Shown: positions 1-17,800 of the stretch, in pieces
Numbering within the stretch: the first letter of the stretch is position 1
How the letters are laid out: each line of letters begins with the position of its first letter
Assembly: GCF_027596085.1 (NCBI RefSeq)
Contig: NC_072460.1
Coordinates: forward strand, 14,016,326 to 14,080,325
Direction of reading: 5' to 3'
DNA length: 64,000 nt
Origin: Anoplopoma fimbria
Taxonomy: Eukaryota; Chordata; Actinopteri; Perciformes; Anoplopomatidae
Notes under the pieces: model-generated
Databases searched by the model: none
Seen by the model: the letters and a program-made list of their open reading frames with translations, nothing else
What the model was told of the DNA's origin: nothing
Position numbers and translations under genes: made by a program

Positions 1-974
1 ATTCTGTACAACTACAGTGAAAAGATTGGCTGTTTTGTGGCTCCCTGCAGCTGGTGTCTGTATTCAGCCAAAGATTGTTTGTTAAAGGATGCATCACTCT
101 GTTGTGTCTATGTACGATGACTGTGAGCTCAGTGTTTATTTTTTTAGTTTAGCACAGATCAACAAAGTGGCTTTTCTCTAGCGAAATAGTCCAGCTCATC
201 ACCTTAGTCACTTTGAGAATCTCCCTGTTAAACCTTTATTCATATCGTATCAATATTTGACAGTATCAGATCAAACTAATAGTTCTGAGACAGGACCCTC
301 AGTATTTGGAGTAAGTAGGCTACAGCAATTAATTGAATGTGTCCGAATGCCTTCTCAGCCAAGAAATGGTAAATACACATCACTGAGTTTCAGGTATTTA
401 AGCATTTAGTTGCAGCCAAAGTTGAAAGGTAAACCTAATAAAATAAGGGATTTGAAATGATTTGGAAATCCTTACTGCATTTTGCATGAGGCACAGATGA
501 ACAGGACGGATGAGATAAACTGTTGTGGTGTTGGGTGGGGTGCGTTCATGTGTGTAGGCTTTGCCTTTCATTTGTGCTGTGTATGAAAGTGTGATAGGAG
601 GAATGCAGCAACCTAAGGATACGGAGCATTAGCTCCCTGATGGTGACATCACACTGCAACACAGAGAGAGAGGGAGAGAGAAAAGGATGAGACAAGGACA
701 GAGTGAGAACAAGAGACTGGAGGAGGATGAGTAGAAGGAGGGAGATACAGGAACAAATTATGAGAGGGTAGAAAGCAGAGTACGAAAACAGGAACACGTT
801 CATGATCTCTAACCAAATCCTGATTAGCTCTGTTCCCTATCCGCTCCATGACTAATTCATCCATTTATTTATTTTGCACTCATGGAATATTAATCCAACG
901 TTTTGGTCTGTTTAAAGTTTCTCCAAATCTCTTTCTTGCGTATAACATGCTCATGTTCTGACCACCACGCCTCT

Positions 975-1000
975 CCTTCCTTCCTTCCTTCCTTCCTTCC
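975..1000. repeat. (TTCC)n microsatellite
   Basis: About six TTCC units. Confidence 0.9.
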
Positions 1001-1292
1001 CTCTATCTTTCTGACTTTTCTGTCTGTTTGTGCGGCAAGCAAAACTCCGTGGCAGATGAAAGGATAATTCTGTGTACTATTTTTCTCTTTCGTCCTCCGC
1101 TCTGATATCTGAGCTGTGCGATAAATTGGGTCGGGTTAGTCTCAATGGCTCTGTCCTAGTTCGGTCTCCAGCTAGGTTCTCTGACTTTAGCTGCTTCCCC
1201 CGGCCTGGATCCTGAGCAGCCACTTCTTGGCGTGCGTGCGTGTGTGTGCGCGCTCTGTGCCCCAAGTCCCAGAGTTTGATCGTCCTTGTATC

Positions 1293-1529
1293 TACAGTAC
1301 CAGTCAAAAGTTTGGACACACCTTCTCATTCAATGGTTTTTCTTTATTTTTATTTCTATTTTTTTCTACATTGTAGATTAATATTGCAGACATCCAAACT
1401 ATGAAGGAACACATATGGAATTATGTGGTAAACAAACAAATGCTCAACAAACCAGAATATGTTTTATATTTTAGATTCTTCAAAGTAGTTGAATGAGAAG
1501 GTGTGTCCAAACTTTTGACTGGTACTGTA
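1293..1529. mobile_element. Tc1/mariner-type MITE
   Basis: 237-bp non-autonomous element with near-perfect inverted ends of about 40 bp: the left end starts TACAGTACCAGTCAAAAG and the right end is its reverse complement, finishing at 1529. The outermost TA at each end fits a Tc1/mariner TA target. The interior is AT-rich with no coding capacity. This end sequence is a familiar fish repeat. Confidence 0.85.
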
Positions 1530-3085
1530 TTTTAAATTGTATTTAGTTTATATTTCCCTACATTATATATATCTCCACAGCGCAAACTTGGCCTTAAGTA
1601 AGTCTACATTAAAATGAATAAAGCAGTCTGAGTATGTTTGTCAACTAAATAGCTCTGCATTAAGAAAGTACATCCGGCAACTCCCTAAACAGGTTCTCCA
1701 TTGATTTTACGTCTGTTCCAGGTTTTACAGCAGAGTGTTACTGCATGTGAGCGTCCTGTCTGAAGTCTACATAGTCGTACATTTTGTCATCTACGTCTGC
1801 ATGGACTGTACACATTACAAGCATACCGACTGTGCATGGCGCTTGTTTCCCACGCTGTTTGTACTGTATTCCCCATTATCTGTCCTATTCTCATTAAGTG
1901 GCCGCACACAGCGTCAGAAATCGGGGAAAAAGTCAAGATATTCAAATTGCTTTTTTTTGTCCGACCAAACCCCAAAATTCCGTTTAAAGTTAAAGAAAAC
2001 CGTCAAATATACACATCATCATCCACATCTGTACACCAGGGATTTTTTTGGGGGGGCATTTCTGATTAAACATTTGAATTACTTATTTTCTGTTTAATGG
2101 TTATTAATAATTCTAGCTCTAATCTTTTGAAAATGTTTGTCATCTTTTGTGTAATAAGAGTGTCAGTGTGAATCTGTTATAGCAGAACGGTTCGGACAGG
2201 ATGCAGACAGCCTATTTGTCCCCAGCCTGTTCAAAACACTGCCCTGAAATGCAGTCTTCAACCAGAAGCAACACGTAAAGCAGGTGGAGAAAAGTTGCAC
2301 CACCCGTTACAGTGTTAGGTGGAAGTGTAGTTGTTTTGCTCCATGTCTGTAAGAGAGGGAGAGGTACTGGTGGAGGGAGAGATCTTGTGTGTTTAGAAGA
2401 AAGGGGTGAGGGGTGTTGAAAGTGGGTGAGACATTCCTCAAAGCTTACGTCCTCCCACATTTTTTACACAGTCAGGCAGGGTTTGATTGTGAGGATTCAG
2501 TGAGCCGTTATAAATCATCACGTGGAAAGCTTTTTCCTGCTTTGACCGATCACTGTGTCAATATCTGAAATGTTAACTCTAAGTTTATATTTGTCTGTAA
2601 CAGCTCAAACTCTTTATTCAAACATCACCTGCAAGTATACAGTTAGTGTAGATCTGACGGGGTGACCTTGCACTTTCCAAGGAAATCAGGGGGAACTTAA
2701 TTATTTTATGGTCTGCTGAGCAGCTGAAATGCAGTTTGTTCATCATCTTTTGAGTCTACGTTTACATTTATCTGTCCTTATTCAGTAACTTCTGGTAATA
2801 TATTTTGCTAAGGTCCGATATGTTGTATCTACTGCGTTTAGTATTTGGCCAAATAACCATTTTTTTCTCCAGACTCTTCATTCAGTACAGTACAGAAGTC
2901 ACCACAACAGTTTCTTTCTATTGTGCTTGCAAGCTGGATGAGAAGGTAAAGCAACACCGTCAGGTCTTGACCTGTTTGACTCTGTATGTCATCTCCTCTT
3001 GACCTCCATCAGTTAATTTGGCTCAGAGGCATCTGCATTACATGCCTTTACCAGGCTTTATCATAAATTATGTTATGCTGGTGAG

Positions 3086-3087
<2 letters not shown>

Positions 3088-3155
<68 letters not shown>

Positions 3156-3180
3156 CATACACACACACACACACACACAC
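3088..3180. repeat. (AT)n then (AC)n compound microsatellite
   Basis: About 27 AT units grading through ACATAT into AC units. Confidence 0.95.
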
Positions 3181-3895
3181 AATCCAGCAAGTAAAGTTAA
3201 CTGAGCCATTGAGTTTGAAGACTTTACAGACGCCAAAATGCAGCACAAGTTTATCATACTGTGAGACAGGATTTTACAACTATCACGAGGTGTAAAGGAG
3301 AAATATGCCGTCCATGTTACAACATAATCCACCAGGAATTTGCGCTTGCATGTATTAAATCTATTACACAGCAGTGTCTTGTCAGATTACATCATTCTGT
3401 TCAGCTGTCAACAATCAGCAGCATTTTAAAGGTGTGGTTCACCTGCAACATTCCACTGAAACAGGTCTTTTTTTACACCACTCAGCTTTGATTGCTTTGT
3501 TCTCTGCTGCACACTGTTTGCCACACAGTTCCCCCTCTCAACTCTGTGTGGTTCTAGTGTTTTGAATGGTTTTACTTAAATACAACAATACCTAAATTTT
3601 TGTTGTTTTTAATAAGAAACGGGGAGTCTTTGAAGGAATATTTGTTTTGCTATCGTTGCCCCCCCCCCCCACCCACCCCACACACACACACACCTTCTGC
3701 TGAACAGTACTGGCTAATGTGTTACGACTGCAGGGGTGAGTTAAAAAAAACAACAACTACCAGGTAGAAATAAGTGTCCTTGCTGCGTGTGCAAGGAATG
3801 AGAACTTTGACCTTTGCTATCCCACACAGGGACAAACATTATGCAAGATGGGATCATTCATTCTGAGAAACGTGTGACCGCGCTTATAGTTTATT

Positions 3896-4054
<159 letters not shown>

Positions 4055-7000
4055 TGAGACACCACTAAGAGTATGGCTTCAGTGCGTTTTTGGGTTCTTA
4101 CTACTTTTGTAACACTGTGAGAATAATGCAGCTGTGTTATCACATGTCTAGCTTGTTCTTTTCAATTCACTGCTGCTTGTACAAGCGCATTTAACATCAC
4201 ACAGATCTTTTTATATATTAATGAGTCTGTTTGGACTGTTTTTTTTTTTTCTCCATTTCTATCCTAACCCTGAAGGCTAATTATTCCAACATAAAATCCA
4301 GGCCACACTTGTTGATTGTTGAATATAACTCAAAAGTAGAGTGTCATAATACCAAAGCAGAAGGCAAAATAATGAAAAGGTACTTTGGGATGATGTTCTT
4401 TACTCGTATGGTCATGTGATATTCATTTTCAGGCTTGCTAGTATGGACAGAAATCATTTCTCAAACGATGCTGAAACGCCCTTGTGGACGGAGATCGTCT
4501 TTGCTTTAAAACCCCGGTTTAAACTAAAACGTACCAGGTTGGATTTAGCTCTAAGGTAAAGGAAGAGGCAGGACCAGTTGTGTGGGACTCCTACTTGTTC
4601 TAACAGAGCTTATTTGATCTGACCTGAGAGGAGAAATCCGATGAGAGAGAGAATGAGAGCAAATGACAAAATGGTTGAATTCGTGACGTCTTTCCTTTTG
4701 GCTCATTTTCTCTGCTCCCTCTTTACTGTTTATGTCATACCGGGGACTCACTTAAAGAAAGGAAGTAAGTGGGGAAAGAAATGTCATGGGGAAAATCCAC
4801 AAAGCACATTAAGCACCTTGAGATGTTCACCTAACAACAGAGAATGACTGATGTTAGGTGAACCTGAGCTTCCAGCAGGAAGAGCATAGAAAATGATATT
4901 TCATGAGTTAATGATTAATGGAAACCATAACACTTAAAATTCTTTAAAAAAGGATTCACAGGTCCACAATTGGCAACTTAAAAACTGGCTTCTAACTGCT
5001 ATGCTGTCTGGCACATTTTGCTTACACATAAATATCACAGAGTTTGTATTAATGATGAATCCATGAATTGACAATGATTGGTTTATAATTGTAATTTATT
5101 TTTTTTTCTTTGATTTATTCAAATTCCATAGTAAATGTAGGCATCGCCACTTCGTACGATATAACTGTTAAAGTGAATTGTATCATGCCTCATTTAGATG
5201 GTAGCAGAACACGCCTCAACACCAGCACTGATTTAGGGAAGAAGTCCTTGATGTGCCTCGTCCCATACTTGTACTGGCACAGTGTGCACTCGCATTAGTG
5301 CAAAGGTACGGGGCCATCATCCCCACTAAGCACCATGTGTTGCCACTGGCACCGTAGGCGGCAAGCTGTGAGAGCTATCGTCCTCAATAAGCAGCATTAT
5401 TTTGTAACGGCACAAGATCTGCAGTATCAACGCATCTCGGAAGCTTTGTGTGTGCATGGTAGCTACCAGGAGAGAGTGTGTGTGTTTGTGTCCTTCCTTC
5501 TGTTAGTGACAGTATGATGAATGGAGTAACAGCAGCCTGCTATCACTGAGAACAGGTGGCTCCCTCCAGAGACAAACTGGTCTGATTTAATGTGTGGGAG
5601 AGAAAAAGCAAACTGAACAACTGTCTTTTGATTCTTGTGCTGAAAATGGTAGTTGGGTCGAATCCAGATGAAGGGCGAGGAGATGCACATTTCATTGTTG
5701 AACAATTGCGAAGAAAGGTTTTTTTTTTTATTTTATTTTTTTAATAAAGCTGAAGAAAATGTAATTCATGCAGTTAATGACATAATACATAGATTAGGTC
5801 ACTCTGTGTAGAGGAACCACCAAACTGCCTGTAAGGATTGGATTGGCTTTAGTTTCTGTTAATATTTGGTATCAACAGGACCTTTCCAGCCCACCCACTG
5901 ACCATTTCAGAGGAAATTACTGTTAATCCACGCAAGTGCAGCAAAACTCTGTTTACCAATAAATAACGCAAAATTAATGTTGGACATATTACAGTTATTA
6001 GTACACCTGTAGGAGCTTGTGGATCTAATGCTGATGAAATGGCTACTTTAACAAGTGCTCAGATGTTTTGCTTTCTTGGGTTACTTCTTGTTTTCTAAAG
6101 CTATAATTAATTACTTGTTGACCACTTTGCAGGAAAAACAAGCTGTAAACACAACGCTGACATATATTACCTGTTAAGTTGATATGGCAACCATCTCAGC
6201 AAGCAGTTGCTTATTTACACACCCAGTAAATACAGAACAACGTTATTCATTTGGAGTTGTTTACGGCTAACGGATGAATGTAAAAGCAATCCGTCTCTCT
6301 CCTTTATTAGCTCTGTGTTTGCTCCACTAACTGACTCTTTAGTTGCTAAACGCTCCACTATGTTCGCCAGCTGGGCTCTGCCGTTGGTGCTGCGCAGGTA
6401 GTGGAAAGTGGGGATCTTACTTTTTTTTACTGAAAATAGCTGCCTGCTGTAGCCAAAAGCAACACTGAGAGCGGTGAGAATACATTCAAAACAGTAAAAA
6501 TGATGGGTCTTAAAACCAAAACAATAAGCTGAAATGTGCTAAAAAGCTGTGTAGAGCTGAGGAATCCACATACAAATAATCATACGATCCATTAATAATA
6601 TAAAACTATTTATTATAGCTGCTTTAAATAATCTGTGTATATTTCTCCACTATTCATCAGCTGTGATTTGGACGCTGCATGTGTGATGGCAGAGGTGTAG
6701 ACCTTTTGGTTCAGAAAGTCTTAGTTTGTTGAAAGCTGATGCTGCAGGCAGCCAGTACTTTGTCTCATCACCTACTGCCTCCTCTCCATTATTGTCAGCT
6801 TGTGGGAGATGGTTATTGATCCGTGTGTGTGTGGCCATATCTTTCTCTGGCAAGCCACATTTCACTCACATATACACACCTTTCAGGGCTACAAGCAAAG
6901 AGAATGGGAGAATGTTGTATGCAATACAGAGGTGTCAACAAATAACTGTAGATCACAAGGCCACAGGGATGAAGAAGTGACACATTTAGGATCATTTTTA

Positions 7001-7389
7001 ATGTGACCGTGTCAGAGGTGGTGCATGTGCAGTAGTGTGTTAGAGCTCTGAGTCGGCAGCTTTGCAAACACTGTTGCTCTCCTCCTGTTCCCTTCCCTCC
7101 CACAACTCTTCCAGACCAGTGCTGAACCCTCAGCCTGACTCTGTTTTTCACCTCACACACAGGACGCAGTCCAGGAAAGGGAAGAGGGTGCGGCTCTGAA
7201 ACAGACTTGGATCATCTCTTTTTTTCCACCCTTGTTCTCTAACTCTTACTATTTCTGGTTGGATTGTTTCACCTCCTTCCTGTCTTTTAAAGAGATTCCG
7301 TTCTCACCAGTTTACTGAGTATATGGTTAACCATCATCCATCTCTCAATTCTTAATATAAAGACTAACCAACGTGTTTCCTGTTTGTAG

Positions 7390-12270
<4,881 letters not shown>

Positions 12271-13274
12271 AGGGACGGAGTCTGTTGGCCAATCAGCACC
12301 CGAGGGAGGATCCCCCCTCCTTGCACACAGAGCAAACCTAGAGAAACCTTAAATCAATGGCTTCCGTGGACTATACTTACTTCACAGATGCAGATATGCC
12401 ACAGGAGAATATGAAAGACTGACACACCTGTTTAGAAGCAAAACAAATCAGCCTTTTTTTTTTTTAACTCTATTTCCTCTGCTACTCACACACCTTTGTT
12501 TCTGTTTGTCTGCTGTTCTGTTTTCTTCCACCAGCAGACCAGCCTGTTGGTGTGAAGGACCTGTCCCCCCTCTTATATTAATGTGTGTTTGTATTTATAT
12601 GTGCATATACTTTACAAATATATCATTACTGTGTTATTGTTTACAGAGAAGGGTCTTGTAGCTCACATGCCTCCTGAATGGCAAGACAGTTTTAAGATTT
12701 GCTTCAATAGTATGGAACCCCTGCCTCTCTTCAACCTGCATGTCCCACTGTCTCCTTATACATCAGCTTAGCTCACGATCCCCCTATATGTCACACCACT
12801 ATTCATTTGTGTTTGGTCAGCACAGGTCTATGTTCCTCAGCATTGTCTTCTGGCATTAAGGATTAAATTTAGAGCCTTTAGAGCACTCTTCATTTATCCA
12901 CTGACACCTTTCCTAAACCGAAGCAGCAGCAACTATTTGTGTGGAGAGGTTTTGGACTGCACCTTGCTGTGTCTTTCTTCCATGGTGATGGCTTAAACCG
13001 GCACTGGAGACAGTGGTCTATTGTCATGGACACAGTACTCAGTCACGCTCACTCTGGCTCTGAGTCTGACAGACCTGCCTCTACCAAGACGTCAACTCCG
13101 TTCCCAAACGAGCCTTCTGTCTGAACGCTGCACTGAGAGTAAAATGAGATCCAGTATACAGTCATTATGCATCACTTTATACTGAATCTACAGGTTTCTC
13201 GTCTTGACACACAATGGATGCACAATGTATACAATTCAGACATATTATAGGTATATTCTGTGCATAAAAGTTTT

Positions 13275-13280
13275 AATAAA
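13275..13280 (+). terminator. rhoc: Poly(A) signal, probable for rhoc
   Basis: An AATAAA lies about 1.0 kb after the rhoc stop, a plausible 3' UTR end. The interval 12271-13280 has no other coding signal. Confidence 0.45.
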
Positions 13281-14699
13281 ATTTCCAGTTGACAGCTCAA
13301 ATTTTGTCATCACCAATTTGATATCTCCTCAGTTTGGCTCAACAGATCAGTATCTCTCTAGAATATTTGAAATTGGGGCTTTGTTGGTGTGTAATAGGCC
13401 TTTATTTGACACTACACAAAAGGGACATAGCACGAAATGTGATTGGAGTAACAAGCATATCTGAGTGTGTGGCCAGTGTCCGGTCATTGAAGTAGGACCA
13501 ACTGATAAACAGATTATGTCTGAGAACAACGGTGGTGTGTTTGGGCTCAGAGCTGCATTAATGCATCATGAAAGTGCCGTTCACAGAAGAAATTGCAACA
13601 GAATTGTGGTGAAAAACTATCAGTGGTAGCAACCACAATATAATAATAATTTTCTCCACAAGTGCATTGTCCTTATCGCTAAGTGACATGATCATAAAAC
13701 CACCTCATCTTCTTACAGGCAGCCCTCTGATGCAAAGAGATGAATGCCGAACATATTGCATAGCGGTGCTGTAATAAAAGAGCCCTTAAAACACTAAGTA
13801 TATTTAATGGTATATTGATCTTACCAACGTCATAAGTTAGAATTGTGGTGATTTTGTTATCCAGTACAGTCAGATCCACGTGGATCAGAATGTTGCCAGA
13901 TTGGGCTAGTCTCCGGACAGGGCCTCAGTCTGTTTATGTTAAACACCATAGTTCCAGAGAAATGTTGATTGTGATGACGCTTTACAAACAGGAGTGGGAT
14001 GTGTTGAATGTGTGGATGAGAAAACCATGCTATTAAAGTATTTTTTAAATACTACGTTATCTTAACTGGTTTGGTTTAGCGTGCTTGCTTGTTTTTTTTT
14101 TTTATACAAACTAACTTGACTTTGTTTGCTAAATCAAAACTTAAAATTTAGCAGTGCGTCTAAAATCTCCTTATAAATGCATTGACTTTCATATCATAAC
14201 TTTCCCATTAGCAATAGGGATTTGTTTGGATGACATAATATATTTTATGTTTTAAAACTGCTTAGATATTTCAGAAAATGCAAAACAGTTCAAAATGGAC
14301 CACAAACAATTTTTATTGTCAATACTCTCTTACAAAGCTTTGTAATATTGATTTCCCCCCAAAATGGATTGGACACATGGACATATACTATGATTATAAA
14401 AGAGTGGCGATGATTGAATAAATTAAATAAGTTTAATGACCCTGAGATTGACATTTTTGGTAAAATTAAATAAAACTCCAATATCAATGATTTTAAATTG
14501 AAGAATCAAGTCTCTTACATACTTTTTTGTAACTTAAACCAGGTAAAAAGGAGAGTTTGCAGCTGTTCTGAAGTAAACGGGTGTTTGTTCAGTCCAATGA
14601 GGTAGCTGAAGACAAACTGCTCCAAATATGAATCCGCTCCCTGTCATTAAGGGTCTTTGGTCAAGTGCATATAGTTGACATTAAGGTCTAAATTAATGC

Positions 14700-14705
14700 T
14701 TTATT
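14700..14705 (-). terminator. mov10: Poly(A) signal, mov10 copy A
   Basis: AATAAA on the minus strand about 135 nt after the TGA at 14839. Confidence 0.45.
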
Positions 14706-14838
14706 TGTTTGGAAATAACGAAGAAAGGCAACACTAAGCCCTTTTTTTTTTTTTAAGAATTTAAGTAAAAATATAAAATCTTGTCTTGGAACCTTGTTGC
14801 AAAAAGAATCAGGATGGAAGGTTGTACTGTAGTTTCCC

Positions 14839-17800
14839 TCACAGGTCGCTCCTCCACTCGGGGTCCAAATGCTGCTGAACAGCGCTCTCTGCTGTCTCCA
14901 CTGGCAAGAAAAGATCCACAGAAAGAAAACAGGTGCACAATTTTAACATCAATTCCAAAATGTTCATATTTGAGTGGTGGTGCTAATAAAAACAAAGATG
15001 TGTCTGTCACCTTCAATATCAATGTTGATGTAGAGGGCAGCGAGTCTCTCCACCACGTCATCCTCTTCCTCTACGTGCACATAACCCTCGTAGCCTCCTT
15101 CATCTTGACAGTACTGGATGAATCTGCAGACGAGCATGGAAGGAGAAAATAATGTATTGAATTTGTGAATTTAAAATGATGTGTTGATATGTTTGCTGAG
15201 AGCAGAAATCAGAAGCAGACATATGGCACATACCGGGCCCAGGTAGGATCTGTGTTCAGCACAGTGGGGTTTCCCACCACGATCAGCAGGGCTTTAGCCC
15301 GAGTCACAGCCACGTTGAATCTCTGGGAAAGAAAAGAGCAAGTCACAATCATGTTTTGTGTGTACATCCACCGTGTATGAATGTGTTTGCTTTGCATACC
15401 TTCTCGTTCTTGACAAAGCCCAGGTTGAACCGTTTGTCTATCTCTACGTAATTGGGGCTGCTCCGGACTGTAGACACCATGATCACTCTCCTCTCCTGAC
15501 CTTGGAACTCCTCCACCGAACCAACCTGACACACGTGTTATACACACTGAAGACACTTCCTCTGCTGTTTGTTTCACATTACTTAAGTGTGAAATATTTT
15601 GTTACCTTTAGGCCGTTCAAGTCCTTAAAATGACAGTCTTTCCCAACTTTTTCCAGGGCCTTGCGGATTTTCTGCACCTATGTGACACACAGGGGGGGGG
15701 GGAACAAATCCAGCTTTTAAACAATACATAATTACATTTTTTCCACTTTAACCTGTGTTCTTTTGGACTTGGGCAAGAGTAGTCTTTAACAACAATAAGA
15801 TACATTTTTGTGTTGTGTGTGTTGAATTATTTCAGACCTGTTTCCTGTAGGGAGCGATGATGCCTATGTCACTGGGTGAGATGGTAGCCAAGCCCTTCCT
15901 GCCACCTGTCTGCAGCAGTTTCTTCACATAGTCCATGAGCACCTCCACCTCTGCTACGTTGAAGAAGGAAGGACTGCTTTTCTCACGCAGGTCAATACCA
16001 TTCACACCTCGGAAGATCACCGGGAAGGCCTGAGAGGTATGTGAGATATAAGTAAGTTTTTTTTAAAGTAAACATTAAAAAGAAAATGTTTTGGGAGAAT
16101 TTATTTTGAATACTGAGCAGACAAATCAGTTGGCCTCCCTACTGTCACTAACAATCATCAATGATGAAATGTATATCAATCTGAATTCTCTGTCATTCCC
16201 TATGAAAACATTTTATAAAAAAAAATGTTATTCCGTAAAATCATTATATTAAATAAGATGTTAAATGTAATTTCATTCAATGACAATCTCCTATCAAAAA
16301 GGTAGAAAATAACACAGTATTAGTTCGAAAAAATGTTTTCATTATCAATTAGACTGCAACTTTTTTCTCAATAATTTGAATCGTTTAGTCTTTGAAGAAA
16401 CTCTTTTTTTGACATTATACCCTCTAAACTAAAAAGAAATTTGGTTAGAATTGACATCAAACACTACAACTAAGTTTGTTAGTTGATATTTATTTACAGA
16501 GGGAACCATAAAGTGCATCTTTGGATGGATGGGAAAACAACACTTAATGGAAATGCTATTGACTTAACTAATAGATTAAGAAACTAATTGTTTTAGCTCT
16601 AGAATGAGAATGAATGGCTGCATTTAATATTGAATAAAAAAATAAATAAATTAAGTCATGAGGTCCAGGTGTACTGGTGGTCATTTTTTATTTATCATAA
16701 TTATTTTATTTCTAAATGTGCATTTCTGTTTGCACATGTTCTTAACAGTATGAACGTGATACTGTTAAAATAAAATAAAATAAAAAGCATTACCTTGTTC
16801 TTGAGGTGTTCCCATCCGCAGTAGGAGCTGCGCAAAATTTCATTTGCGCAATACTGCAGCTCGTTGTCATAGAAGAGCTCATTGGGAACCTTCAGAATGG
16901 CAGGATGGGACCTTAATTGTATAAACAAAATCAAATCAAAATCAAGCACATAATTTCTGTCGAGGAATGCCTATAACACTCTCTAGCACCGAACCTGTAG
17001 TTGCGCAGCAGTTTGGTGACAAAGCGATTGTTGAACACGCCCTCGTCCTTCTGGTACAGAGGGAAATCAGTCATCAGGCGCTCCAAGAGGGACACTCCTG
17101 CAGATACAAGAGACTTTAACTCCAGAAATAGACACACAAGTAGAGCAACTCAACGTTAATAAGTGTAAGTCTGTGTTTCAGCTAACAAAAACTGTTGCAG
17201 AACTATGTATCCTCATTTATTCAAACTACAGTGTTATAAACAAGACAGTGTGTATGTGAGTGTATCTGTACTTACCCATGCCAAATTTGACAGCAAAAGG
17301 TGATCTGAGAATGGGTCCGAGCTGCTTGGGGTCTCCAGCCAGAACAACCTGACCCGACTCTGCATCGAGCAGCCCTTCGTTTTGTTTTTTGTATTTTTTT
17401 GGCACAAGGAAAATGTACAAAACCAGTACAATCAACAATGGTGGAAATTATGCTGCAACGCAATTGGGCACAAACAGTAAACAAAAAAGGTATTATTAAA
17501 CTACAAGAGATATTTTTTTCATTATAATTTAAAAAAAACTTTCTATTCATTTTTAACATTAATTGAAATGACTTGTAGAACTTGGCAAAACTATACATGA
17601 AACATAAAAATGAGTACTGTACTGTATTCAATTATATTTACCCAAAATAATCACAAGATTAACCATATCCGAATTCTTGCATCCAAGTTTTCAAAGTTCT
17701 ACATTTTTAATGACAACCAATTATGGATATCAGTCTAAAACCAACTAGTGTAAGAACATTTTTGAAATGGTCAATGGTTTCAGCTCCTGATGAACAAAAG

